From Tamarix chinensis (lineage: Eukaryota; Streptophyta; Magnoliopsida; Caryophyllales; Tamaricaceae), in NCBI GenBank assembly GCA_030549775.1, contig CM060177.1:60328638-60392637 (forward strand): a stretch of DNA of 64,000 nt. The letters are read 5' to 3'. The notes under the pieces are model-generated. The model made no database searches and was not told where the DNA came from. It saw nothing but the letters and a program-made list of their open reading frames with translations. This document shows, one piece after another, positions 22,720 to 34,066 of this stretch. A program made the translations under genes and the position numbers. The first letter of the stretch is position 1. Every line of letters begins with the position of its first letter.

Positions 22720-23065
22720 TGGACCCAGACCGGTCCAGTGGCGAATAATAGTGGCCAAGAGCCGGGTGCCCTGGAGCCGGTCTACCGGCAAGTAATAATG
22801 GGTAGGAGTGTTTTTCCCTACATGATTTTCGGTCAACCGACTATAATAGTGGGGGATTTCATGCTCAGCAAACCAAACTTAATAACGATAAAATATGGGG
22901 AAGACACTAATCACTTATAGTGGAACACCTTGTCAGTCAGGGCCAGACCAGTCCACTAGTAAATAATAGTGGCCAGGAGCATTTTGCCCTGGAGATTGGT
23001 CCACCGTGAATAAAAGTGGTCAGGAGCGTTCTAACCTGTATGTATTCCAGTCCACTGGCTATAAT
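22720..23065 (+). repeat. CCGGTCCA/ATAATAGTGG array (level-2 LTR)
   Basis: Diverged units such as accggtccagtggcgaataatagtgg and ccagtccactggctataatagtgg. Spacing is irregular, about 60-80 bp. This LTR is in plus orientation, so the sense motif is read directly. 21666-22719 is LTR sequence with an ACATGCATGC block at 21936 and nothing else I recognise. Confidence 0.75.
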
Positions 23066-23373
23066 AGTGGGGTTTCTACACTCACATGGACATTTATACT
23101 CCAAGATGATTTATTAATGATGGACTAATGGCTTTAAGCCCCTAAAAGTATCGATTGTTCATTATGACCTATCAATATTTGATTGACTCGTTAAATATGC
23201 GAATTTACGAAAGTAAATATAGATGTATGCACCATTAATATCCGATTGACTTTTCAAGTATGTGGATGCATGGATCTGATTATTATTCTTACACCTGTTA
23301 TTAGGTATGGGTATAGTGGTATATTATGTGTTACATTGCGGGCATGTTTTTAAGTGTGTTTTTAAAGGGTTAC

Positions 23374-23391
23374 TTAGTACTATAGTACTGA
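23374..23391 (+). promoter_or_regulatory. TTACTTAGTA hairpin (level-2 LTR)
   Basis: TTAGTA ctatag TACTGA, preceded by GGGTTAC and followed by gcgccattcatgg, which aligns with the ccgtttcatgg found after the same hairpin in the Tekay-like LTRs. Confidence 0.45.
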
Positions 23392-23666
23392 AGGGCGCCA
23401 TTCATGGAGCCCCTACCTATTCAATAGGTAGTGTCCCTTGTAGGTCTTTTTCAGGTGCTATTCAAGTGGGCAACGGGAAAGAGAGTAAGGAATTATACAG
23501 AACTGTTAGGATTTTTCTCTTTCCCTTTTAAATTCCTAGTTTTGATTTTATTGTTGTTATTGTAACCACAACTGGTGGATTCGAATCTTGTAAAGTGTAT
23601 CGCGCTACTCTGATTTTAAAATGGTTTAAATTTATAGCAATTGATATTTTTTTCTTTTAGTCTTAG

Positions 23667-23804
23667 CACTTGGTATTGGAATGGTAGGAATGAACCGGTC
23701 TGGTACTAAGTGTGGCGGTAATATCCCCACAATTCATAGTTTTGTAATTTTCTTCCGCTAACTCTTTTAAATAAAATGAAATTTTTCACTAGTGAATTTT
23801 GGGG
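23667..23804 (+). promoter_or_regulatory. U5-side hairpin pair (level-2 LTR)
   Basis: The 46-nt hairpin at 23667-23712 has an outer stem CACTTGGTAT/GTACTAAGTG and loop TAGGAATGAA. The terminal stem is 23725-23736 with 23793-23804 (CCCCACAATTCA with TGAATTTTGGGG, one mismatch). The hairpin ends 100 nt before the LTR end. Confidence 0.55.
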
Positions 23805-23879
23805 GTGTTACACATTGCATGGTAATTAGTTATTAAAAGATACTAATTACTTATAGTGGAACACCACGTGAGTCGGGGC

Positions 23880-24035
23880 AAGTAAGGATAATTTTTTGAT
23901 CCACTGTTTATAATTGTGGTCAGGTGTGTTTTGTCCTATGGAGTAATTCTTGTCCACCGGCTATAGTAGTAGTCAGGTGGATTTTTCCCTATGGAGTGTT
24001 TCTAGTCCAATAGGTATAATAGTGGGGCCCTCATA
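23880..24035 (+). repeat. CACCGGCTATAATAGTGG-type array, second half (level-3 LTR)
   Basis: Three diverged units, including caccggctatagtagtagtcagg, continuing the array cut at 5462. A TTACTCAGTA motif follows at 24171-24193 and cattcccactagtagagg after it, as in the Tekay-like LTRs. Confidence 0.7.
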
Positions 24036-24521
24036 TTCTCGTAGAATTAATACGAGAAATGTGTAAGATAACAATATTAGTCTAAGTCTTGATTGATGAT
24101 ATGAATCTGAATCATACATTGTATGTCATACTTACCTATTATCTTACATAGCCTTAACCATATGGTTACCTTACTCAGTACGTAGTGTACTAATCACCCG
24201 TTTCATGGATGCTACTCATTCCCACTAGTAGAGGCCCCTTCTGAGTTCATGTGGATAGGAGTTACGATATTCAATGCCTATGATGCACTAGATGTGTCGA
24301 GCAAGGTTTGGTGATGACCGTTGGGATTTTCTTGGGAGCCAGAGCGAGTGCTAACTAGACTCTCTATAGTCTCGAGATTTACTTTACCATTGTATCACTT
24401 TATCCCCTCGAGGACTAAATATTTTAAATTTTTATAGTTCCATGTCTTAATTCATGTAATGATTTGTTTTTTTAATTAAACAAAAATTTTTAATTGTGCT
24501 TTTTTAGGCTGTTACAATCCT

Positions 24522-26054
24522 TGAGAAAAGAGCATGAAACATGTTATATTCTTAACTAAAATATTAAGATGGCATGAATAATATTGGACAAGGGTAAATG
24601 GAAACCTTACATGGTTGGAAAAATGGAAATAAAAGGATTTATGTGGAATAAATATAGAAAATCCTTTGCTTGCTTATGTATGGGCCTTGTGTGATCACTT
24701 ATCCTTATGAATAATATACTAACAACATAAAGTGATAGGCAATTAAGTTACGTATGGGTTTGAGTTACCCAATCCTCAATTAGCTACTGAGGGTTAGTTT
24801 GTCTTCATGCATTTATTGGTACCTTTAGGATTTACCTTCGAGCGGGATCCTAAGAGATCTTGGTTCCTTACCTACTGTAGACACCAATGATGTACTAGGA
24901 GGTATTGATACTATAGGGTCTGGTTACATAGGTAGTTGGCTTCTACCTGGACTTATGTTTAATATAGTGATCATCGTTGGCCTAAACTTTTGTATGCTTT
25001 GGTGATTGGCTTTGGCCTGGACTTTAGGTCCTTATTTCGATAACCATCTATGGTATGTAAGGTCATCGGGTGATCCATAGTCCATTGCTCAATAATAAAA
25101 AAGTGGGATGATATAAAATATAAATGATAACCAAGTGTATGATTAATAATTGGATAATAGTGGAAATAATGATATGAATGAGAAAAATGGATAAAGCTGG
25201 TATGTACACTTCGGTAATAGCTTAATGAACTAACTAGTTATTGATTGAAATATTGGTTGGATTTTGACCTATTTCAATATAAGAATAAGGACATGGTATA
25301 ACATAAAATATTGAGAAATTGAAAATAAACCCTTGTGGTTGCTTGGATCTAATCTACTATTACATGTGTGAGTGCCCACATGATTATAATGTGAAACTAA
25401 GCATGATATATTCTAAATTATTTGAGTTATGCATGATAGCATATCCTCATTTAGTCTTCCCTTTACGTACATGATATTAACATGATGCATGTTAAATATT
25501 ACATCCATGTACGATAGAATCTACATACTATGTTTCTATTGAGGGAGCAACTTGGCTTTTTCCATACGTAGCATACAGATGTACCTATTTGCTTGGTTAC
25601 CTACTCATCTCTTGAGTAGAGGGCCATAGGTAGGTTTTTGGGGATGAATAGTAAAGGATCTATCTCATCTTAGGTTTGGGGCTTGAGAGTATGGACATAT
25701 AGAGGTTTTGTGTTGTCCATGGTGGATTGGGGTTTTGGTTTTGGGGTCACACCTTAACCTCATTTTAATGTAGCCCATTACTTTTACCTACTTTTATTTT
25801 GTAATGATTTGGCAGGGGCTTGTTAATCCCATTTAATGTAAACAATCTTTCAAAGTGATTATGTAATCTATATTTACGCACTCTATTGTTTCAAAATGTA
25901 TTGGTTTTTTTAGCCTTGTACCTAATATAGGGTAGGCGGCGAACATCTGTCTTATGTCTGGTACAGTGGTAACACCCCATTTTTCCTAGTTTTATTTCAA
26001 CTTCTACACTATTTTAAATGAAAATTTTTTGTAGTGAAAAATGGAGGTGTTACA
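24522..26054 (+). mobile_element. Right part of the level-4 LTR
   Basis: Continues 1-1822 after the level-3 insert. It has a hairpin CTACTCA tctct TGAGTAG at 25601-25619 at the position of the TTACTCAGTA hairpin. A terminal stem pairs 25971-25985 with 26036-26051 (AACACCCCATTTTTC with GAAAAATGG-GGTGTT, one bulged A). The LTR ends GGTGTTACA at 26054. It was inserted in a copia RT, whose sequence starts at 26055; the other flank is outside the window. Confidence 0.7.
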
Positions 26055-27965
26055 TTAGAGCTCCATGTTTAAACTTGTACACCCATTTACAATCAACAAT
26101 CTTTTTCTTCCTAGGTATCTTCGCAAGTTCCCATATATGATTATTCAATACGGACTCCATCTACTCCTCCATATTAGTACACCTATTAGTAGAATTAGTA
26201 CTCTCAATAGCCTCCAAGAATGAAGTTGGTTCATGCATATCAACAGCAGTCTCCACACTCAATGAAGCATAGCCAGCCAATTCTTGATAACATTATCTAA
26301 CTGCAAACATAAAAATCCTCCATGCTCATATTGGATCAATGTTATTGCTCTACCTACTATTTATATCTACCCACTTTAGGAATATTGGGTCTCTCAGAAC
26401 AATCTCTACCATCCAACACAACTTCAACCTCCACCTTTCCCGAAGAAACATCTTGCTCCACCTTCTTAGAGACATCATCACAAGACTCATTCTTCTAGAA
26501 CACGGATTCATGGAAGGTAGCATTCTTCCAAGTTAAAAACTTAGATACAACTAGGTCACATAACATATACCCCTTGACTCAGAATGTAAAGCCAATGATG
26601 ATATAAATAAATTAACTAATTTGGTGACCGGTTCACCTAGTTTGCTACCATATGAACCGCTTCAACCCAAAACTCTCTACTTATCCCTTCTTGTGAGAAT
26701 ATACATCGAGCCTTTTCTAATAGGATTCTATTCATCCACTTAGCCACCCCATTTTTCTATCATCTTCTAAAATAGGTGGAGTGACTCACTATCCTCTAGT
26801 GTTGGCAAAAATTAGTGAAACACTGGTCAACAAAATCAATAATATTATCTATCTTGAGACGATTAACCTGCTTCCCAAATTGGTTCTCTACCAAGGTTTT
26901 TCAATGCTTGAAATCACCAAACACATCATTCTTATGCTTTAAGTAATAAACCCATACCTTTCTATAGAATTTATCAATACATGTGAGCAAGTACCATGAA
27001 CCACCTTTGGAGACCACTATCATTGAACCCAACATATATAAATGGATATACTCCAGAGGTCCTATTATACAATGCTTCACTCTTGAAAAGCTAACCCTCT
27101 TCTACTTGCCAAACAAATAATGCTCACAAAAGTCTATAATATCCTTACTCTCTCCATCCAGTAGCACCCTCTTATAAATCTTAGTTAGAGCCTTGTCACT
27201 AACGTGTCTTAGTTTCATGTCCCAAAGCCTCATAATATCCAAGTCTAACAACCTCAGTGATGTCACAACATTTGTCCCTATAGTAGTGGAACCTACCAAC
27301 TTATACATTATTTTGACCCTCTTCTTCTTCATCACCACTAGAGGCCCTTTTTTAACTCCTAGGTTACCATCTTCAATAATACACTAGTACACATTACAAT
27401 TTAAGGAACTAAATTAGATACGGTTCTTAGTCATCTCCAAGATTTGAATCATGTTGGACAATTTCCTTACAACACCGTCATCCATCAACACCTTCAATGT
27501 CCAAATCCTAGCAACTTTATAAGGAGCATCATTACCCATCAAGACAACTCCACCTTGTGTCACCTCGAATTTCTTAAATCAACTTCAAATAGGACGTATA
27601 TAGTAGGAACACCTAGAATCCAAGATCTATCTAACACTAATCTTGTTCCATTTATCAATGGTCGTCAACACATCTCCATCACTATCAACATGGGTAAGTG
27701 TATCATCTTCCTTTATACCAGATGACTCACTGAACATAGCATTGGGCTTCCTATTAGGAAAAAAGTTTCTTTTGTGATAACCATATCATGTCAAATTTTT
27801 CTATCAACTATTTAACTTAGATATTGACTTCATAAGGTTAGGAGACCCCCACTCTTATTTCCTCCCCCTATCTACCAACTCACTATGTGAGTCCCCAAAA
27901 GTACCGCTGGCAATCACCTAACTATCAATCACCTAACTTTGTTTCAATGACTAGATAATGCTTTC
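26055..27965 (-). pseudogene. Ty1/copia pol relic (protease to RT)
   Basis: Minus-strand fragments of one copia polyprotein. A protease-like stretch is at about 27660-27490 (WILDS, VLMGNDAP). The GAG-pre-integrase domain is at 27338-27102 (LWDMKLRHVSDKAL, then DFCEHYLFGK with the zinc-binding residues). Decayed integrase lies at about 27090-26250. The RT start near 26160-26060 (NNHIWEL, KKKIVDCKWVYKFK) is cut by the level-4 LTR. There are many stops and shifts. The rest of RT and RNase H would lie left of the window. It is the oldest recognisable layer on this side. Confidence 0.8.
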
Positions 27966-29122
27966 TCCAATCTATTTAGCATTAAAATCTACTACATCTT
28001 TAATTTTCATAATCCAAAATTGATTGATTGATTAAACTTTTTAATATTGAATCTTGTACCCATCCGATTACCACATCTCATCAGCATTGTAGCTTTTATA
28101 CAAAATTATTATAGGACATCATGAAATTAATAAGTATAAAAAAAAATTTGGAATTAACAAGATTATGAACAATTAAGGATTCAATTACAAAATAGAATAA
28201 CTGAGAAAAATTAGACATCTTTATTCATGCTCTTGTGTAATTAAAGGATGATGTAACTAATCAATCAATGAATTATACAAATCTACAAGTATCAATTAAT
28301 GGAGAATCCTATGGAAAAGAAGATGAAGTTGGGTTGCATGACTTGATAGTTAGGGTTTCATCATGTTTACTTTTATTAAAGATAAAACACCATGGAGAAA
28401 AATATCGTGTTGAAAAATTAAAGAAAAAATATGGTCTCTGTTTAGGAAACACGGTACCCCCATGTTAATTTCCATAATCTCTACTTTTTCTCAAAATGAA
28501 TATAAGATATTTTAGTGAGAAACTGTCTATGATTTTTTTTTAAACATGGGATCTCCATGTTTCTTACATAATTCGCCAATCTATAACTGACTTCTCTAAC
28601 ACCTCCATAATTTAACACAATGTTATGTTGTGCTTCAAATACCCAGTCAAACCTCACAATTCTACCTATCACTTCCATCATAGTTTACTCAAATTCATAA
28701 TTTCATCCAAATCACTTAGTTAAGGAAATATTTCGCAATTCAATTCCATATAGCCAAACCCTACGAGATGGAGCTTCATGATTCTTTCTCCTATAAGGAT
28801 ATACCCTTGTAGATTCTAGACATTAAGATATGTCGAACCCAAATGAGCTCAATTTCACTTGTGAAGATTATTTAAAGTCGTAATAGAGAAGGGGAGGTGA
28901 CCTAAGAGTCCAAGAAGAACATGCACAAATTGTGTCTCAAAATTTTTAGCATAAGTATGTTTTGTTTTTGGCTTCTCTCTCTTTTAAGTGGGTAATCCAT
29001 GATAGTAAAGAATCAATTTCAATAGAGTTTACTATCAATATCATCTTTCCTTACATATATTTTTCTACTTCCCCAACCCTAACCTATTTAGTTCAAGGAT
29101 AATGTCTCTTTTAAAAGGGTAT
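27966..29122. other. Unassigned AT-rich spacer
   Basis: There are open frames of 66 codons at 28268-28468 (plus) and 28481-28681 (minus) with no resemblance I can place. It could be the gag or leader of the copia relic or unrelated sequence. I see no LTR end or TSD. Confidence 0.4.
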
Positions 29123-31422
29123 TGATTTAATACCCCAAATTTTAGCTATACCTAATCTAAAGTGATTCACATCGTAACCTTTTTCCTATGTTTAGAAATT
29201 AATATTTCTACCTCCCACTAACTCTTTAATCCTAATTCTTAACTTACCCATAATCCCCACTACAAACAATTAATGCTTTAATATGAACCTAACCTTAAAA
29301 TGTTGTTATATAAATGATACTAATACCCTGAGCTAAGTTATTTTAACCTAAATCTATTATTAAAACCAAACCTAATTACCTTATTTTCCCTATCCATTCT
29401 CACACTCCTTTTATTTTCTTTTTCCACCTACTCAACCTTCTATTCTTCTCCCCTTTTCCTACACAAAATAAAATCCTAAGACAATGGCTTTGCCCTCTTC
29501 CGTTCCTATCCGTATATTAACTCCCACTCCATACATGATTTGTTTGTTGCAACCCATGCCTTAACTAAGCGTATGTTGACCTCCCTCACTACTCACATCT
29601 CACTTGTGCATGTTTACATACATACATCTATATAGATCAACACTTGACACTATATGCTCAGACTACCTCCTCCCTAACTCTTAAGATTTTTTTTCTATCA
29701 ATGTTAGCACAACTAAAGTAACCTTTATCCCTTCATTTCCCTCTTCTTTAACATCGCTAATATAGGCAACCAACACCTCCATACATAGCCTTATCCTTTC
29801 CCTCACCTCATGGACCAATAAACTTCACCATTTCCTCACCTATACAACAAACCAAACTCATAAGAACACAACCTCCACCAGCAACCATTTTAACCAAAAC
29901 TCCCTTGCTTTCTTCAGCTAAACTCATGGCAACCCTTCTTTTTTTTCCTCCACTTGTGCATCTGGAAACCCAACTAAAACTAACCCCTTTATTGTAACAA
30001 AATCCACTATTCCTACCCCTTCATTTGCAAAAATTCAATAAAACGCCCCTATCATCACTAGCAATTCCCATCATTTCCCAACCATCCTCTTTGTCCTTCT
30101 GTACTGCTCTTCACTACTTAGTAATGACAAAAACTACCTTTAATCCCTTCATTCCCTTAACTCGAACCACCAAACAACCCCGCCTTCATTCAACCACTTT
30201 AGTTGCAAGAACCACCCCTTTTGGCCCCTTTCTCCATTCCTCACCACGAATCACCAACAACTTATGTCGTTGCCACCTCTTTAACTTTGGAATTTGTCAT
30301 CATTCCTCCTCATCCATTGCATAAGGCCTCCCAAAACACTCCCTTCATTTATTTTTGTTTACCTCCATTCTTTCAACATCCATTTATTTAGTATTTCACA
30401 AATTATGTCATTAAATTATAAGGGTGATTTAATATTTGTTTCTTAGATGATTTAACAAATGTTTTGCAAAAGGAAGAATAGGATATGTGCATGAAGACTA
30501 GAGCCTTTTCCTATAAGGATACTAGTCATAGTCTAGGTTCTATATGCTAATTTTTATGTTTGACTATGTACATGATCATGTTATAATTATTATGTTGATA
30601 AAAGCCTATTTTTAATGATATGATATAATAATATGATGTTTTATGATGAGAAATAACTAATTTGAGAGTTATTGGATATCATTGTGATAATATTTTATGT
30701 GGAAGATCCTAAATGGATTAATGTGATATTTTGTTACAATATGGGCTTGATAAAGTATGATAATTTCGAAAAAGAGTATTTAAGATGTATGGTGATAAAC
30801 AGAGGATTTGGAAATAATGATATCAAAACACATAATGTTATCATGAAATGAGGGGTTTCGATTACTTGGAAGGGAATTTTCATCAATATGGGTTTAAAAG
30901 GAAATAATGGTATTTTAAATTGTTTGATGATTTGAAATATGCAACGAAATTATATAAACTTAATATAGTACTCATGAATATCATAAGTTCCACATAATAA
31001 GAAAATGGCTTAATTTTATAATTGTAACCCTAAAATGGGAATGTTATTGTCACATGTGTTAAACATTAGTTTTAGACCATCATTTTTGAATATTTTGTTA
31101 ATACTTATATCATAAAAATGTATATTAATTTGGTAGTTACATGATATCTATAGGAAAAGCTGTGACGTACTTATATAATTAGCATTTTGGTAAGCATTGT
31201 GAATAATATATCTTGAGATGGGGATATTATTGTATGTGAAAAACTTATATTTACGCCTTAAATTTAGGGTATGTTAATAATAATAATAATAATTGAGGAA
31301 GTGATATTAAATTTGGTAGATAAAAGAGCGAAAATGAAGAATTTATGCTTGAAATATAAAAATAGGGTTTCTAGGAAAGTATACGGATCTTAACCTACAA
31401 GAACTGCCTTGTTATCAATATG

Positions 31423-31427
31423 ATTCT
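31423..31427 (+). repeat. Target site duplication ATTCT (left)
   Basis: ATTCT before the element and again at 51168-51172, a perfect 5-bp duplication that defines both ends despite the 9.3-kb Athila insert. Confidence 0.92.
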
Positions 31428-31432
31428 TGTAA

Positions 31433-31573
31433 CACCCCCAAATTTACTACGGAAAAATTTCGTTTAAGACAAAGGTTTAAGTGGAAGTGAAAAAATTAAA
31501 ACCGTAAACTTGGGGGTATTACCGCCACACTTAGTACCAGACCGGTTCACTCCTACCGTTCTGATACTAAGTG
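31433..31573 (-). promoter_or_regulatory. U5-side hairpin pair (3' LTR, non-autonomous element)
   Basis: The 46-nt hairpin at 31528-31573 in sense has stem CACTTAGTAT/GTACTAAGTG and loop TAGGAGTGAA. The terminal stem pairs 31504-31517 with 31434-31447 over 14 positions with one G-U (ACCCCCAAGTTTAC with GTAAATTTGGGGGT). The hairpin lies 100 nt from the LTR end. Confidence 0.6.
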
Positions 31574-31890
31574 CTAAGGCTAAGCTAAACCATCATTAAG
31601 TAAGAATCATCAAAACATAGGTACGTAGTTAACATAGGTCATTCACGAAAACACGAGTTAACAACAGTTAGAATATCGTTTAGGATTACCACTTAAGATT
31701 ACGGTTTCAAAACAAGAAGCGTAGTAAAAAATATAGCTAAATAAAACAAATCCCAAGGACCAATATCCGGATTGCCTACTCACTCAAGCCAAGCCTTCCA
31801 CCCCACAATTTGTAACCGATCAAACCTGCATAGGAGGTCTGCTCCCCACCATCAGTGGATCATCACAGGACCCATTCAATGAAGTTAGTA

Positions 31891-31911
31891 TCAGTATGGG
31901 TCCAATACTGA
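31891..31911 (-). promoter_or_regulatory. TTACTCAGTA hairpin (non-autonomous 3' LTR)
   Basis: TCAGTA ttggaccca TACTGA in sense, preceded by CCCTTAC; the stem is identical to the Tekay-like LTR while the loop differs completely. Confidence 0.5.
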
Positions 31912-32109
31912 GTAAGGGCGATGGTGCCCTAAGGCCAAACATACAATCATACCACATAGCACACATAGCACAATCATATAAACAACATACGATAACTTGC
32001 AAGATAAGGTCTGAATACTTTTCTGGTGACTTATTCTTTATTCTCATTAATGATAATAAGTCCATTTCACACATTCTTCAATAATCCATGTGAGTACAAG
32101 GACCCCACT

Positions 32110-32520
32110 ATTATAGCCGGTGGATCGGAATTAAAAACACAGGGCAGGATGCCTCTGACCACTATTCTTACCGGTGGACCGGACTAGCCCCGCCTCAACA
32201 TGGTGTTTCACTGTAAGTACTTAGTATTTTTCCCGTGGTTTAACTTATTTACTTTGGGTCTATCGAGCCGAGGCCCCCACTATTATAGCCGGTGGACCGG
32301 AAATAAACACACATGGCAAAATGCCTCTGACCACTATTATAGCCGGTGGACCGGAATGAAACGCACAGGGCAGAACGCCTTTGAGCACTATTATAGCCGG
32401 TGGACCAGAACAAAACGCACAGGGCAGAATGCCTCTGACCACTATTATAGCCGGTGGACCGAAATGAAACGCACAGGGCAGAACGCCTCTTACCACTATT
32501 CTAACCGGTGGATCGGACTG
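32110..32520 (-). repeat. 54-bp CCGGTGGACCGG array, seven cores
   Basis: Exact 54-bp spacing between cores at 32289, 32343, 32397, 32451 and 32505, plus two cores near 32117 and 32175. The unit is cactattatagccggtgga followed by ccgg-aatgaaacgcacagggcagaa-like sequence. Because 54 is a multiple of three, open frames cross the array on both strands. The partner LTR has one unit fewer. Confidence 0.92.
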
Positions 32521-33079
32521 GGCTCGGCTCAACAGTCTTTTGCTTTACGTTATTAGTGTCTTATCCGTGTCTTATTGAATCACGCAACACTCTTGACATG
32601 CATAAATCATTCTCTTTATACTGTACACATCACAACTAATAAAATCCCACATTCATAACTACACTTTAATCAATAAATACACATGATAACACCAACAACT
32701 CTAAGCAGCCATAACCGACCCTAATTGTCCACACCAAACCGTGGTTAACCACTCTTAACCCTATGTTACCATAACAACCATGCCTAGTCATTTCAAACCT
32801 TAATTATCCTCAACAAATAACAATTAGCTACTCCAACCTTACTTAATCAGGACAACCCAGAGTTAATCACTCCAAACCCTAATTCTGTCTCCTCCATACC
32901 CTTATAATACTCCACGTACTATTTTCCATCCAAAACAGTTAAACACCCAGATCATACTTGCATTACCTTTCTTACATCCCAAATCAACCTTTCATACGTA
33001 AATTTTGCTCCCATGCAACCTCTCGAACTTTTCATACAAGCCCTAAATCCCATACAATCATTAACTCCCATGCAAAACC

Positions 33080-33880
33080 CTAAATCCACCATGCAGACCC
33101 TAATACCACCATACAAACATTAATACCACCAAACCATAACACCACCATAAGCCAATAATACCACCATGAAATCACTAATACCAACATACAGACCCTAATA
33201 CCACCATGCGACCCCTAATACCACCATTCCAACCATAATACCACCATGCAAACCCTAATATCATCATGCAGCCATTAATATCACCATGAAACCGTTAATA
33301 CCGCCATAGCACATTGATACCACCATACAAACCATAACACCACCATGCAAACCCTAATACTACCATAAGCAATTAATACCACCATGAAATCACTAATACC
33401 ACCATACAAATATTAATACCACCAAACCATAACACCACAATGCAAACCCTAATACCACCATAAGCCATTAATACCACCATGAAATCACTAATACCACCAT
33501 ACAAATATTAATACCACCAAACCATAACACCACCATGCAAACCCTAATACCACCATAAGCCATAAATACCACCATGAAATCACTAATACCACCATACAAA
33601 TATTAATACCACCAAACCATAACACCACAATGCAAACCCTAATACCACCATAAGCCATTAATACCACCATAAATCACTAATACCACCATACAAATATTAA
33701 TACCACCAAACCATAACACCACCATGCAAACCCTAATACCACCATAAGCCATTAATACCACCATGAAATCACTAATACCACCATACAAATATTAATACCA
33801 CCAAACAAATATTAATACCACAAAACCATAACACCACCGTGCAACCATCAATACCGCCATAGAACATTAATACCACCATA
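33080..33880 (-). repeat. Higher-order minisatellite, 95-bp unit of about 19-bp subunits
   Basis: Subunits of the form aataccaccat plus a variable 7-9 bp (gcaaaccct, aagccatt, gaaatcact, acaaatatt, accataac). Five make a 95-bp unit repeated at 33441, 33536, 33631 and 33725. Successive units alternate cacaatg and caccatg, indicating a 190-bp duplication. The partner LTR keeps under 200 bp of it (47937-48125). Confidence 0.92.
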
Positions 33881-34066
33881 CAACTTCAAGGCTCCCATGC
33901 ATGGTTCCCAACTCTCATTTATTTCGGACATTCCTCCCACTTAAATCTCCTTTCATAGATCATGAGGTACTTAGGTCAACCTCATATCCCCCATAGTGGT
34001 CTCACTTCCCATTTATTTCCGGTCATTCTTATATTCCCAACTCATTTTACCATTTATCCTAACATG

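Larger units (their letters stand above)
5479..23812 (+). mobile_element. Solo LTR, Tekay-type, nest level 2 (interrupted)
   Basis: The LTR starts TGTAATCCCCCAAAATTTT and ends GGGGGTGTTACA. The flanks are CATTA (5474-5478) and CATTG (23813-23817), a 4-of-5 duplication. The complete chromovirus at 8554-21607 lies inside. Without it the LTR is 5275 bp. Its ends are those of the inserted family but its orientation is opposite. It has a pyrimidine-rich tract (5815-7060), a 28-bp minisatellite broken by the insertion, and the conserved U5-side hairpins. I see no clear TATA box at the expected place; around 6250 there is only aattttaaacccc. No internal domain remains. Confidence 0.85.
1823..24516 (+). 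mobile_element. Solo LTR, Tekay-type, nest level 3 (interrupted)
   Basis: The LTR starts TGAAATACCTCAAAATCC and ends GGCTGTTACA. It is flanked by GTCCT (1818-1822) and ATCCT (24517-24521), a 4-of-5 match to a target duplication. It is cut by the level-2 LTR at 5479-23812. Without the insert it is about 4.36 kb (1823-5478 plus 23818-24516). Its start resembles the start of the LTRs of the element at 31428-51167 (TGATATACCCCAAAAATCC). It contains a TATA box, a pyrimidine-rich tract, a trinucleotide microsatellite, a GGAGCATGCTCC block, a tandem array and a TTACTCAGTA hairpin. There is no internal domain, so LTR-LTR recombination probably removed it. Confidence 0.8.

Noticed and set aside
32282..32520. 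Regular direct repeats that could suggest a CRISPR array
   Set aside because: Units are contiguous 54-bp tandem copies without unique spacers, in a plant LTR.
32200..32556. A 118-codon frame with 18-residue repeats, and an antisense frame
   Set aside because: The 54-bp DNA unit is a multiple of three, so any frame without a stop stays open through the array; the conserved part is the DNA palindrome.
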